From an uncultured Collinsella sp. (lineage in GTDB: Bacteria; Actinomycetota; Coriobacteriia; Coriobacteriales; Coriobacteriaceae), in NCBI GenBank assembly GCA_958370325.1, contig CATXJW010000004.1, positions 1 to 64,000 of the forward strand: a stretch of 64,000 nt of DNA, given 5' to 3'. Each line of letters begins with the position of its first letter. Position 1 is the stretch's first letter. This document shows positions 56,919-64,000 of the stretch, one piece after another. The notes under the pieces are model-generated. The model saw only the letters and a list, made by a program, of their open reading frames with translations. It was not told the origin of the DNA and did no database searches. The position numbers and the translations under genes were made by a program.

Positions 56919-58046
56919 ATGCTTTCGCGTCGTCGTTTTCTGCAACTTGTCGCGTCTTCAATTGTCGCCTTAGCTGCACGTCCGAAAGAGGTTTTTGCTT
57001 CGACGGGCAATATTGATGGTGAGCAGATACAATTTACTTCTGAAATTGCGCAAGAGCTTGCCGATAAATATATAAAGGGACTCCTCGGCTCTTCGTATAC
57101 GCCTTCTGACCCTATTCCTTTTGTAGACGTTGATGGGTCCCCGCTTGGCTACATTGTTCCGGTTGTGACATTCAATAGAGCCGCGGGCTATTTGGTTTTA
57201 GATGCTTCAGATGATGAAATACTTACGGGATATCGTTTTGGAGACGGCTTAGTCAGCCCTATGGATCGGGGAGGAGATCTTGGTGTTGAGTCTTATTCTT
57301 TCAATAACCCAGTCGTAATGATCAATCCATTCGAATTCGGTGTGCAATCTTTGGACGGCTCAATAACAACAAATTGCGGAAGAACAATCCCGGCTGTTTC
57401 CATAGAAGGACGGCCTGTCGTTTTATCGAATAAACCTTCAAGCTGGAACGATGTCGTAATTTACGCAACTCAAATGCAGGATTACACAGTATCTGGATTT
57501 CGTTCCATTTCTCAGTTTATGTCATATGATGAAAGCGAGATTAAGAGGCTTACTGCCCACTATGCTTGTATGGTGACAGCTTTTTCGAACGTTGCGGAAC
57601 TGTATGGCATTGCCAATTTATATAGCGACCCTTCGCAATATATGCAGATATGGAATTACACCAATACCCATGCTCTTTCCGATGAAAAACAGACTGTTCC
57701 CGGCGTTGTTTTGGGCGGAACGCCGATATCAACCTGTGCAACGGGGTTTACAAATTACTGCGCAAGCAGAGGAAGTACTCTTATCGCCCGCACTGTCTCC
57801 TCTCCGGCTATCGCGAGCATTCAAAATGAGATTAACTCTAATAGACCGAATGTTTTACATGCGAGTTTGTACAACGGATCAGCCCATTCTGTAACAGCGG
57901 AGGCTTACGCCACACTTACTGGTAAGAAAACTGGAGAGACAAGGCAGATGATTGGCATAGCGGACGGCTGGAATTCATCTTTATCCTTCCTGAAGTATGA
58001 TCAGAGCTATTATGCGTGGACTTATGGAACGACTTTTTCGAAGTAG
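56919..58046 (+). CDS. Exported papain-like cysteine peptidase homolog (C39-like/C10-like)
   Basis: The 375-residue protein starts with a twin-arginine-type signal (RRRFLQLVASSIVALAA). A pro-region-like segment YIVPVVTFNRAAGYLVLDAS near residue 80 recalls streptopain. The peptidase-like half has Cys217 in HYACMVTAFSNVAELYG, His323 in YNGSAHSVTAEAYATL and Asp349/Asn352 in IADGWN, the right order for a papain-type triad. AGAAAGAGG precedes ATG 56919. The gene and its surroundings are clearly poorer in GC than the rest of the window, which suggests acquisition from outside. A lipoprotein gene overlaps its end. Function as protease, toxin or inactive homolog is open. Confidence 0.75.
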   Translation: MLSRRRFLQLVASSIVALAARPKEVFASTGNIDGEQIQFTSEIAQELADKYIKGLLGSSYTPSDPIPFVDVDGSPLGYIVPVVTFNRAAGYLVLDASDDEILTGYRFGDGLVSPMDRGGDLGVESYSFNNPVVMINPFEFGVQSLDGSITTNCGRTIPAVSIEGRPVVLSNKPSSWNDVVIYATQMQDYTVSGFRSISQFMSYDESEIKRLTAHYACMVTAFSNVAELYGIANLYSDPSQYMQIWNYTNTHALSDEKQTVPGVVLGGTPISTCATGFTNYCASRGSTLIARTVSSPAIASIQNEINSNRPNVLHASLYNGSAHSVTAEAYATLTGKKTGETRQMIGIADGWNSSLSFLKYDQSYYAWTYGTTFSK

Positions 58047-58416
58047 GGCGATTCGTCTAGTTCTGTCTTTGGTGCTGATGGCTTCATTGGTGGGCTGTTC
58101 AACAAAGGAAGAGATATCGCGCGGAGGTTCTGGAGAAGTGACTGCGACAGACTCAGGTTCATTAGAAATAGCTGGCGGGCATGCCGATGTGATGTTACAA
58201 GGAAAAGGCGTGCTTAGGTCGATTGATGCTGAAGACGCTGTCTGCTCAATAGAGGATTTGAAGACAGGTGAAACTGCATCGTACCGAGTTTCAGATAATG
58301 CTGCGAATATGATTGAGTCGATACCGACTGGAGCGCAGGTTTCTTTTAGATACTTTGCTCCGCAACTTGAGGGTGAGCTTGCTTCTCTGGTGTCTATATG
58401 CGCCGATGACAACTAA
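57997..58416 (+). CDS. Small lipoprotein overlapping the cysteine-peptidase gene
   Basis: The 139-residue protein has a lipoprotein signal (RAIRLVLSLVLMASLVGCS) and a hydrophilic beta-rich body (DVMLQGKGVLRSIDAEDAVCSIEDLKTGETASYRVSD) without a known family. Starts at 57997, 58012 and 58024 are in frame; the last gives the most usual signal-peptide length, but none has a strong ribosome site. It overlaps the upstream gene by 50 bases or fewer, so the two are one unit. By analogy with streptopain and its inhibitor it might restrain or anchor the peptidase; this is speculation. Confidence 0.7.
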   Translation: MIRAIMRGLMERLFRSRAIRLVLSLVLMASLVGCSTKEEISRGGSGEVTATDSGSLEIAGGHADVMLQGKGVLRSIDAEDAVCSIEDLKTGETASYRVSDNAANMIESIPTGAQVSFRYFAPQLEGELASLVSICADDN

Positions 58417-58430
58417 AAGGCCTGAATTCA

Positions 58431-58472
58431 AACGGCCTCGGATGGTCAATTGGCTATCCGAGGCCGTTTTTT
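58431..58472. terminator. Bidirectional terminator
   Basis: AACGGCCTCGGAT (58431-58443) pairs perfectly with ATCCGAGGCCGTT (58456-58468) around a 12-base loop, with TTTT after it on the plus strand. It lies between the lipoprotein gene and the convergent 58471-59778 gene. Confidence 0.88.
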
Positions 58473-59778
58473 ACTCGACCGGGGCTTCGACTTTATCGAT
58501 GGTCCAGGCGGCTCCGAGGCCTCCGGTGGTGTTGCGGCGGATGCGCACGGCAACCTCGCGGCGCTCGCCGGCCTGCGTGTAACGCAGGGGGAAGATTGCG
58601 CGGTTTCGCGCGGCCTCGATGGTGCCGCGTTCGCGGGCGATCCAGTAGTACTCGCCGACAATGCCGAGGGTATCGGCGCCGTAGGGGAGATAGGTCGACA
58701 GCTGGTGCAGAAGCGGGCCGGGGCAGAAGACCTCGGTTGCGAAATCGACGGGGAAGTCCTCGGGGATGGCGGGCGCTGCAAGTGCGGGGGCCGGTACTGC
58801 AGCGGGGACCGGAGCCGGTGCCGGTGCCGGTGCGGGAATCTGGTCATAGACAGGTTCGGATGCGGACTCGATGACGGGTGCGGGCTCCGGCGTCGCTTCC
58901 GGCTTGATCGCGGAATCTGCGGACTTCACGGTGACGGGCGCGTCTGCAGCTGCGGTTTCAACCTCAACCTGCGTCGCGTTCCCGTTCTCGACACTCGACT
59001 TTGCCTCGATGGGCGTGGATGCCATGGTGGTGATGCCGGCGTTGGCGTTCTCGGGGTCATAGACGACCGTAAGCGAGATGGTGGGCTGCGGCGTCTCGGG
59101 GTCCGGCGTCGACTCGGTAGCGTCTTGATCGGCGGGCTCGTCGGATTGATCGCCCTCGGCCTCGTCGCCAAAGACATCGCTGTTTTGGAACGCAGGTGTC
59201 TCGGGTTGGCTGGCGGCTTCTTCGGTTGTCGACTTGGGGGCCTCGTTGAGCTCCGCAGCGGCTTCCTGCTCTGACATGACTTCGGGATCGGTCATGGCGG
59301 CGATTTCGGTTTCGGTTTCTGCTGCTATCTCAATAGCGACTTCGATCTCTGTCTCGGGCTCGGGCTCCGGAGCGACTTCGGCCACGGGCTCGGGACGCTT
59401 AACGTGCTTGGGGCGCACGGCCTTCAGGTCCTTCTCGCCGCGCTTTTTCTTTTTGTAGGACTGCTTGGCGCCCTTGGCTGCCTTGGGCTTGTCCTCGCCC
59501 TTGGCAAGGGCGGTATCCCAAGCCTCGTTGGCGATGACGGTGGCATACAGGCGGCCGCCCTTAAAGACGGTCAGCTTAATGCAGTCGTCGAGTTCCTCGA
59601 GCAACTCGCGCGTGGACTCGAAGCCCAGGTCATAAGCGGTCATGTTGCCGGCGGCGAGCGCCTCCTCGACCTGCGTCATAAACGTTTGCTTACCGCACCC
59701 AATCGCGTCGCGCAGCAGGCGATACAGATAGATGTGGTTGCCCAGCGATAGCGTGGGCTTAACTATTGTCTTGCTCAT
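58471..59778 (-). CDS. Unknown protein: N-terminal small domain, acidic Pro-rich linker, C-terminal domain
   Basis: The 435-residue protein has three parts. Residues 1-90 form a folded domain (NHIYLYRLLRDAIG...YDLGFESTRELLEELDDCIKLTVFKGGRLYATV) that loosely resembles winged-helix OST-HTH/LOTUS domains. Residues 100-330 are low complexity, with a Lys-rich patch (KKKKRGEKDLK), long Glu/Thr/Ala stretches and an Ala-Pro repeat. Residues 340-435 form a second compact domain (GADTLGIVGEYYWIARERGTIEAARNRAIF..REVAVRIRR). No signal peptide is present. The LOTUS comparison is tentative; if correct, RNA binding would be expected. ATG 59778 follows GGAGAT. Confidence 0.75.
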   Translation of the reverse strand: MSKTIVKPTLSLGNHIYLYRLLRDAIGCGKQTFMTQVEEALAAGNMTAYDLGFESTRELLEELDDCIKLTVFKGGRLYATVIANEAWDTALAKGEDKPKAAKGAKQSYKKKKRGEKDLKAVRPKHVKRPEPVAEVAPEPEPETEIEVAIEIAAETETEIAAMTDPEVMSEQEAAAELNEAPKSTTEEAASQPETPAFQNSDVFGDEAEGDQSDEPADQDATESTPDPETPQPTISLTVVYDPENANAGITTMASTPIEAKSSVENGNATQVEVETAAADAPVTVKSADSAIKPEATPEPAPVIESASEPVYDQIPAPAPAPAPVPAAVPAPALAAPAIPEDFPVDFATEVFCPGPLLHQLSTYLPYGADTLGIVGEYYWIARERGTIEAARNRAIFPLRYTQAGERREVAVRIRRNTTGGLGAAWTIDKVEAPVE

Positions 59779-59851
59779 GGCAAATCTCCTCTTTACACAC
59801 CAAAGCATCTTACCATCGCACGGGGCGTGCTACCTCGGCGCTCAAGGCAAA

Positions 59852-59880
59852 CGGGCGCGACCGTTGCCGGTTCGCGCCCG
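59852..59880 (-). terminator. Terminator of the 59917-60861 gene
   Basis: CGGGCGCGA pairs with TCGCGCCCG (59880-59872 with 59860-59852) around an 11-base loop; TTTG follows on the minus strand. It lies 37 bases after the stop codon. Confidence 0.7.
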
Positions 59881-59916
59881 CTATACAGGTCGGTTCTCTA
59901 TGAGAAGCAAACGTGC

Positions 59917-60861
59917 TTAGTTGCTCGATGCCGTGCCTTGGCTCGAGCTGTCAGATGCCGTGCCGGACGCGGTTCCACTCGAGCTGTTGGTGTTGCCGTT
60001 GTCGGTAGATCCCGCACTCGATGTATTGCCGTTCGTCTGGCCGCCCGTGCTCGGTTGAGAGCCGTCAGTCGTTTGGCTTGAGTCGGTCGTGCCGGATTGC
60101 GTGCCGCTGTTGGCCGTAGAGGAATCGACGCCCTGCGATTGATCAGGGGTGTTCGAGGACGAGTCGGCGGATGCGGGGGTGCCCTGCGGGTCGTCCTGTT
60201 GGCTTTGTGATTGACCGGAGCTATCCGCGTCGTGCTCGGTCGTGCGCGACGAAAGGATTGGCTCGGGTCGCTCGCCCAGACCCTCACCGGCGGTGGTGAT
60301 AAGGATGGCACCGGTGCAGGCGATGACCGCGACGATGGCGATGGCGATCGAGAAGACGATGACCTTCTTTTGCATCTGGCTGCGCTCTGCCGCCGCCTTG
60401 GCGCGCAGGCTGTTGGGGGCGACGCGCGCCGTGGTCGCGCGCCCGGCAATCTGGCGCATCTCCTGCGTAGTCGCGGCGCCGCCCAGGTGCTCCTCGGCAT
60501 CAAACTCAACGGGCTCATAGGCGCCGGCGGGGTAGTCGACGGCGGTGTGCGTGCCTTTGAGGGCTTCGGCGCTGGCAGAGATAAAGTGGCGGTAGACCTG
60601 CGAGGACACAACGGTGATGACCGAGCTCACGGCGGCACCAATCACCGATCCGGCGATACCGATCTTGGAAGCAAGTGCGACGCTCGTGGCGGCAGCTGCG
60701 GCGCCGGCGATGATCTGGGGAATGGAAATGTCGTCGAACAGACCCTTTTTGGGCGCGATGGCCATGGTCTGTCCGATGGAATGGTTTTCGTGAACGCCGT
60801 TGTTGAGCGCGGCCGGTGTCATGACGCGCGTGCGCGGCGCGTCGGTGTACTTGGTTGTCAT
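59917..60861 (-). CDS. Membrane protein with long Ser/Thr/Gly-rich tail
   Basis: The 314-residue protein has an N-terminal hydrophobic region (ISIPQIIAGAAAAATSVALASKIGIAGSVIGAAVSSVITVVSS), a cytoplasmic-looking middle, one strong membrane helix (KKVIVFSIAIAIVAVIACTGAILITTA, about residues 165-190) and about 110 residues of Ser/Thr/Gly/Asn/Gln repeats. The tail is probably outside the cell and could span the wall or be glycosylated. No sortase motif is seen. ATG 60861 follows GGGAGGAC. No family is recognised. Confidence 0.78.
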   Translation of the reverse strand: MTTKYTDAPRTRVMTPAALNNGVHENHSIGQTMAIAPKKGLFDDISIPQIIAGAAAAATSVALASKIGIAGSVIGAAVSSVITVVSSQVYRHFISASAEALKGTHTAVDYPAGAYEPVEFDAEEHLGGAATTQEMRQIAGRATTARVAPNSLRAKAAAERSQMQKKVIVFSIAIAIVAVIACTGAILITTAGEGLGERPEPILSSRTTEHDADSSGQSQSQQDDPQGTPASADSSSNTPDQSQGVDSSTANSGTQSGTTDSSQTTDGSQPSTGGQTNGNTSSAGSTDNGNTNSSSGTASGTASDSSSQGTASSN

Positions 60862-61118
60862 ACGGGGTCCTCCCGGTTCGTTTAGTGCTACAACAAGTTG
60901 TTTAGCCCCAAGGGTACCCATCTCGTGTGGACCGAAGATGGACTCGCCCGCAACATCACCAACTCACCAAAGCCGCGAAGCTTCTCCTCAAGCTTGTCAA
61001 ATGAAGACGGGGAGACGGGGAGAATCGTCCGGTTGTCGGAAGGAAGGTTGACCGGATTTGAATTCCCGTGGAATAATCGAGCTCGCGGCGCTGGTGCTTG
61101 CGCCGGGTAGGGAGCGTC

Positions 61119-61955
61119 ATGAAAATCCTCAAGCGGATCAACAATAATACGGTTATCTGCGTCAATGCAAAAGGGCGCGAGCTCGTTGCGCTCGGCCGCG
61201 GTATCGGGTTTCCCGGTGGCCCCGACGAGGTCGCGCTCGACAAGATTGACCGAACCTTCTACGGTGTCGACTCGCGCTACCTGGCGCTGCTCGACGAGAT
61301 CGACCCTCAGGTGATGGAGTTCTCCGCTCAGATCGCGGATATCGCCCGTTCCAACATCTCGCGTGAGCTCTCGGCAAACCTTCCCTTTACCATGGCCGAC
61401 CATGTCGCTTTTGCCATCAAGCGCTGCCGCGAGCATATGTTTGTGCAGATGCCGCTCTCCTATGACGTGCAGCAGATGTATCCCATCGAGTATAAGATCG
61501 CCAAGTTCGCGCTCGAGGGCATCAATCGCGGCTTCAACATCAAGATGCCGCCAGGGGAGGCGAGCGGTATCGCGCTCTGCATCGTCAACAGCGTGGTCGC
61601 CTCGTCTTCAAAGGCCAAATCCAATACGGTGCGCAAGGACGAGGCGATGCTCGAGAAGTTCACCAAGATCATCGAGTCCGAGCTGGGAGTTTGCGTGGAC
61701 CGTGACGGTTTTGACTTTTGCCGCTATGCCACGCACGTCCGCTACCTGCTGGAACGCGTACAGACAGGAGAGCCCCTCAACACGGATAACGGCGCGCTCT
61801 ATGGGCCGCTCTGTGAGCAGCATCCCGATGTGGCTGTGTGCGTCGATCGCATGGCTGCGCTTATCGCAGAGCGTTTTGGCGCCGCGCTTGCCGATGAAGA
61901 GAAAGTCTACCTGATGCTTCACGTCAATCGCGTCTGTGCGGGATCCAGGCCTTAA
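61119..61955 (+). CDS. BglG/LicT-family PRD transcription antiterminator
   Basis: The 278-residue protein has an N-terminal RNA-binding CAT domain (MKILKRINNNTVICVNAKGRELVALGRGIGF) and two PTS regulation domains. PRD1 has the phosphorylatable His in FTMADHVAFAIKR, and PRD2 has His in YATHVRYLLERV and in LMLHVNRVC. Such proteins bind a hairpin in the leader of a PTS operon and prevent termination, under control of EII and HPr phosphorylation. A PTS EIIBC gene with a leader terminator follows immediately, its obvious target. GGGAG precedes ATG 61119. Confidence 0.93.
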   Translation: MKILKRINNNTVICVNAKGRELVALGRGIGFPGGPDEVALDKIDRTFYGVDSRYLALLDEIDPQVMEFSAQIADIARSNISRELSANLPFTMADHVAFAIKRCREHMFVQMPLSYDVQQMYPIEYKIAKFALEGINRGFNIKMPPGEASGIALCIVNSVVASSSKAKSNTVRKDEAMLEKFTKIIESELGVCVDRDGFDFCRYATHVRYLLERVQTGEPLNTDNGALYGPLCEQHPDVAVCVDRMAALIAERFGAALADEEKVYLMLHVNRVCAGSRP

Positions 61956-62048
61956 TCGACCGCTCGCCGCTGAGATTCGACCGTTTGCCGGTTTTGACTT
62001 TCGTAAAGGCATCCGTTGGATGTAGTTTCATAGTCACATAAGGTGTTA

Positions 62049-62120
62049 TTCGAGAAGAGCCTCGAAGCATGACGTAGACAGTTCCCTTGTCCGCATTGTG
62101 CTTCGGGGCTCTTCTGTTTA
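62049..62120 (+). promoter_or_regulatory. Attenuator: terminator with overlapping antiterminator hairpin
   Basis: A 17-position stem (62053-62069 with 62099-62115, one mismatch or wobble) ending in GTTTATGTT forms a terminator in the leader of the PTS gene. TTCGAG (62049-62054) and CTCGAA (62061-62066) form a smaller hairpin that shares bases with the left terminator arm, so the two exclude each other. This is the expected layout for a RAT bound by the antiterminator encoded just upstream. The known LicT RAT sequence itself is not conserved. Confidence 0.65.
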
Positions 62121-62221
62121 TGTTGCCCTTCCCGCCCCCTCGATTCGCCTTGTGCCAGGCCTGCCGTAATCGGACCTCGTGCATGCGCAGGCGCGAGGCG
62201 GAAAAGCAAGGGAGTTCAGTT

Positions 62222-63646
62222 ATGGCTGATAACAAGAAAATCGCAGCCGATGTGCTCGAAGCCGTCGGAGGCAAGGAAAACGTGACGTTTGTGGCGCATT
62301 GCATGACGCGTCTGCGCTTTAATCTTAAGGATATCGATATGCCCGATATCAAGGAGATAAAGAAGATTAACGGCGTGCTGGGCGCCCAGATTTCGGGAAC
62401 GCAGTTTCAGGTGATCGTGGGCCAAAACGTGCCCAAGGTCTACGATGAGCTCTGTAAGCTTGGTGGGTTTGCCAAGCAGGATGCCATCGATGAGAACCTC
62501 GACACCCCTAAGCAAAAGCTCACGCCTAAGGTCATAGGCAATAACATCCTCAACTATCTCTCGAGCTCCATGGTGCCTATGATCCCCGTGCTCATGTGCG
62601 CCGGCCTCTTCAAGACCGTCGCCGTGGTGCTGGGCCCCACGATGGCGGGCGTGCTGACCGAGACGAGCGACCTCTACGTTCTCATGAACATGGTCTACGA
62701 CGCTGCGTTCTACTTCATTCCCATTTACCTCGGTTACAACGCGGCCAAGAATATCGGTGTGACACCGGTTCTCGGTGCCTTTATGGGCGGCATCCTCATC
62801 GACCCGACCATGATCCAGATGGCAACGGATGGGGCGCAGTTCTCCGTATACGGCATCCCTTGCGTTGCGGCAAACTACACCAAGACGGTTTTGCCCATTC
62901 TTCTTTCTGTTTGGGCGATGAGCTATATTGAGCGCTTTTTCCGCAAATATGTGCCAGATACCCTTTCAACGGTTTTCTCGCCTTTCCTCACCATGGTCGT
63001 TGCCGTTCCTGTATCTCTCTGCGCTCTTGCCCCTGTTGGTTCGTGGGCAGGCAACGCCCTTGCCGCTGGTTTTGAGTTTCTCGGAACTTCCGGTGGTGTC
63101 GTCGCCATTATCGGAGGAGGTATTCTGGCGGGTCTTTGGTGCCCAATGATTATTACTGGCATGCATGTGGCGGTTGCGATGATTGCCATTGCCAACTATA
63201 TGACCGTGGGGTCCGATGGCTTTGTTTTGGTCGCGACGGGCGTCAGTCTTTGGGCGACCTTCGGTTGCGAGGTGGCGACATGGCTCAAACTGCGTGATAA
63301 AGACGAGAAGAATATGGCATTCGGTTATTTGGTTGCAAACATTGTCGGAGGCGTCGGTGAGCCTTTCATCTACGGCATGATGCTGCGCTATCGCCGCGTG
63401 TTTGTCTGGAAGATTATCGGCTCCTTTGTTGCCGGTGCACTAGCAATCGCTCTCGGGGCCACGGTTTATACTGCCGGCGCGGCATCTAACTTCCTAGAGT
63501 TCCTCGCGTTTGCGGGCGGTGGGACCCAGAACCTCATCAACTTTGGAATCGCCGCCGCTGCAGGCTTCCTTGTAAGCGCCTTGGGCACGTATTTCTTTGG
63601 CTTTACTGAAGACGAACTCGAGAACGGTCCCGTTTCGGAGCGCTAA
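62222..63646 (+). CDS. PTS transporter EIIBC component (beta-glucoside/sucrose/trehalose family)
   Basis: The 474-residue protein has a IIB domain (VLEAVGGKENVTFVAHCMTRLRF, phosphorylated Cys27) and a IIC membrane domain with the GVTPVLGAFMGGILIDPTM and NIVGGVGEPFIYGMMLRYRR signatures of the glucose superfamily, beta-glucoside type. There is no IIA domain, so IIA must be supplied by another protein. It imports and phosphorylates a sugar such as a beta-glucoside, trehalose, sucrose or MurNAc; which one is unclear. Expression should depend on the PRD antiterminator upstream. Confidence 0.93.
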   Translation: MADNKKIAADVLEAVGGKENVTFVAHCMTRLRFNLKDIDMPDIKEIKKINGVLGAQISGTQFQVIVGQNVPKVYDELCKLGGFAKQDAIDENLDTPKQKLTPKVIGNNILNYLSSSMVPMIPVLMCAGLFKTVAVVLGPTMAGVLTETSDLYVLMNMVYDAAFYFIPIYLGYNAAKNIGVTPVLGAFMGGILIDPTMIQMATDGAQFSVYGIPCVAANYTKTVLPILLSVWAMSYIERFFRKYVPDTLSTVFSPFLTMVVAVPVSLCALAPVGSWAGNALAAGFEFLGTSGGVVAIIGGGILAGLWCPMIITGMHVAVAMIAIANYMTVGSDGFVLVATGVSLWATFGCEVATWLKLRDKDEKNMAFGYLVANIVGGVGEPFIYGMMLRYRRVFVWKIIGSFVAGALAIALGATVYTAGAASNFLEFLAFAGGGTQNLINFGIAAAAGFLVSALGTYFFGFTEDELENGPVSER

Positions 63647-63679
63647 CGCTTAGATGTGTTGCACCTGATAAGGATGCGA

Positions 63680-63714
63680 AACGGGAGGGGCGTCAACTGG
63701 GCGTCCCTCCTGTT
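63680..63714 (+). terminator. Terminator or hairpin after the PTS gene
   Basis: AACGGGAGGGGCG pairs with GCGTCCCTCCTGTT around about 8 bases with internal wobble pairs. The U tract is short (TGTTAT), so some read-through into the next gene is likely. Confidence 0.6.
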
Positions 63715-63837
63715 ATCAATAGCTGTTGACGGTCGCATAGCGTTTGGTGCTGATGGGCGAGCGTCTATAGGGGCGCTCGCTCTCATCCTGATATCAATTG
63801 GGAAAATAGGCGCCTTTTTGGAAAGGATTATGGCTAC

Positions 63838-64000
63838 ATGAAGGTCGAGTTTGGGATCGAAAAGGTTAACGTGACGCCTGAGTCGTCCTGTCGTATGGGG
63901 GGTTACAACCGAAGTGAAACATGGACGGATGTTCTAGACGATATTGAGGTCAATGCATGCTCTCTTCGTATCGATGCTGTCCCGTTCATTCTTATTGAGC
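63838..64000 (+). CDS. Start of a gene cut by the window end, ceramidase-like N-terminus
   Basis: ATG 63838 follows GGAAAGG and opens a frame to the window end (54 codons). The peptide VEFGIEKVNVTPESSCRMGGYNR resembles the N-terminus of the neutral/alkaline non-lysosomal ceramidase-like family (xxxITPxxxxxMGGY). Being next to a PTS gene, it may act on the imported glycoside or a cell-surface glycolipid. Too short for a firm name. Confidence 0.6.
   Translation, partial: MKVEFGIEKVNVTPESSCRMGGYNRSETWTDVLDDIEVNACSLRIDAVPFILIE

Noticed and set aside
1..64000. CRISPR array
   Set aside because: No series of short direct repeats with unique spacers was seen; the only tandem repeat is the 187-bp tRNA unit.

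Overview
The window looks like chromosomal DNA of a strict anaerobe of the Coriobacteriia, most likely Collinsella or a close relative. This is inferred from the high GC of most genes, an oxygen-sensitive class III ribonucleotide reductase, many GTG/TTG starts behind strong Shine-Dalgarno sites, and the gene mix (DUF3793 protein, flavodoxin, YolD plus Y-family polymerase, PRD antiterminator with PTS). No rRNA, CRISPR array or intact prophage is visible. One complete insertion sequence is present.

Layout. 1-2.7 kb: the 3' part of a tRNA-Gly, a 187-bp tandem repeat built from the tRNA tail and its terminator, a GH13 alpha-glucosidase, then tRNA-Gly and tRNA-Val. 3-6.5 kb: nrdD and nrdG behind an NrdR box, separated by long inverted repeats. 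6.5-8.2 kb: folE, an HD hydrolase and folB (folate). 8.2-15.7 kb: a YgjP-like metalloprotease, an M19 dipeptidase, an SlyD-type PPIase paired with a UreE-like nickel chaperone, a HAD phosphatase, a Fur-family regulator, acylphosphatase, a Gfo/Idh oxidoreductase, RNase H and a LysR regulator. 15.7-17.3 kb: homocysteine synthase behind a leader with a 17-aa Cys-containing peptide. 17.5-24.1 kb: secreted and membrane proteins, ketopantoate reductase, a cyclase-family hydrolase, an Fe-S aldo/keto reductase, a frameshifted oxidoreductase bracketed by two related palindromic elements, and endonuclease IV. 24.2-28.9 kb: an amino-acid ABC transporter whose terminator has been split by an IS3-family element. 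28.9-33.4 kb: flavodoxin/DUF3793, a heavy-metal-binding protein, an SOS-type polymerase operon and a shortened Fe-ADH-like protein. 33.5-38.2 kb: pgi, then an unusual three-gene operon (unknown protein, ClpP-like protease, soluble VirD4/TraG-like ATPase).

40.4-51.9 kb holds the largest functional unit: a GntR/UTRA regulator, a palindromic operator and a ten-gene catabolic operon (YfcC permease, two amidohydrolase-superfamily proteins, FrlC-like epimerase, FrlB-like SIS protein, two PfkB kinases, a YjbQ-family protein, a BtpA/SgcQ protein and an FGGY kinase). The gene set suggests uptake, phosphorylation and cleavage of an amine-linked or otherwise modified sugar; the substrate is unknown.

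51.9-64 kb: TatD nuclease and TcdA, a candidate free-standing small RNA of about 94 nt, an SdpR/SdpI pair, EttA, an AT-rich insert encoding an exported cysteine-peptidase-like protein and a lipoprotein, two low-complexity proteins of unknown role, and a PRD antiterminator next to a PTS EIIBC gene with an attenuator. The window ends inside another gene.

All functional names come from reading protein motifs by eye. No database search was run.
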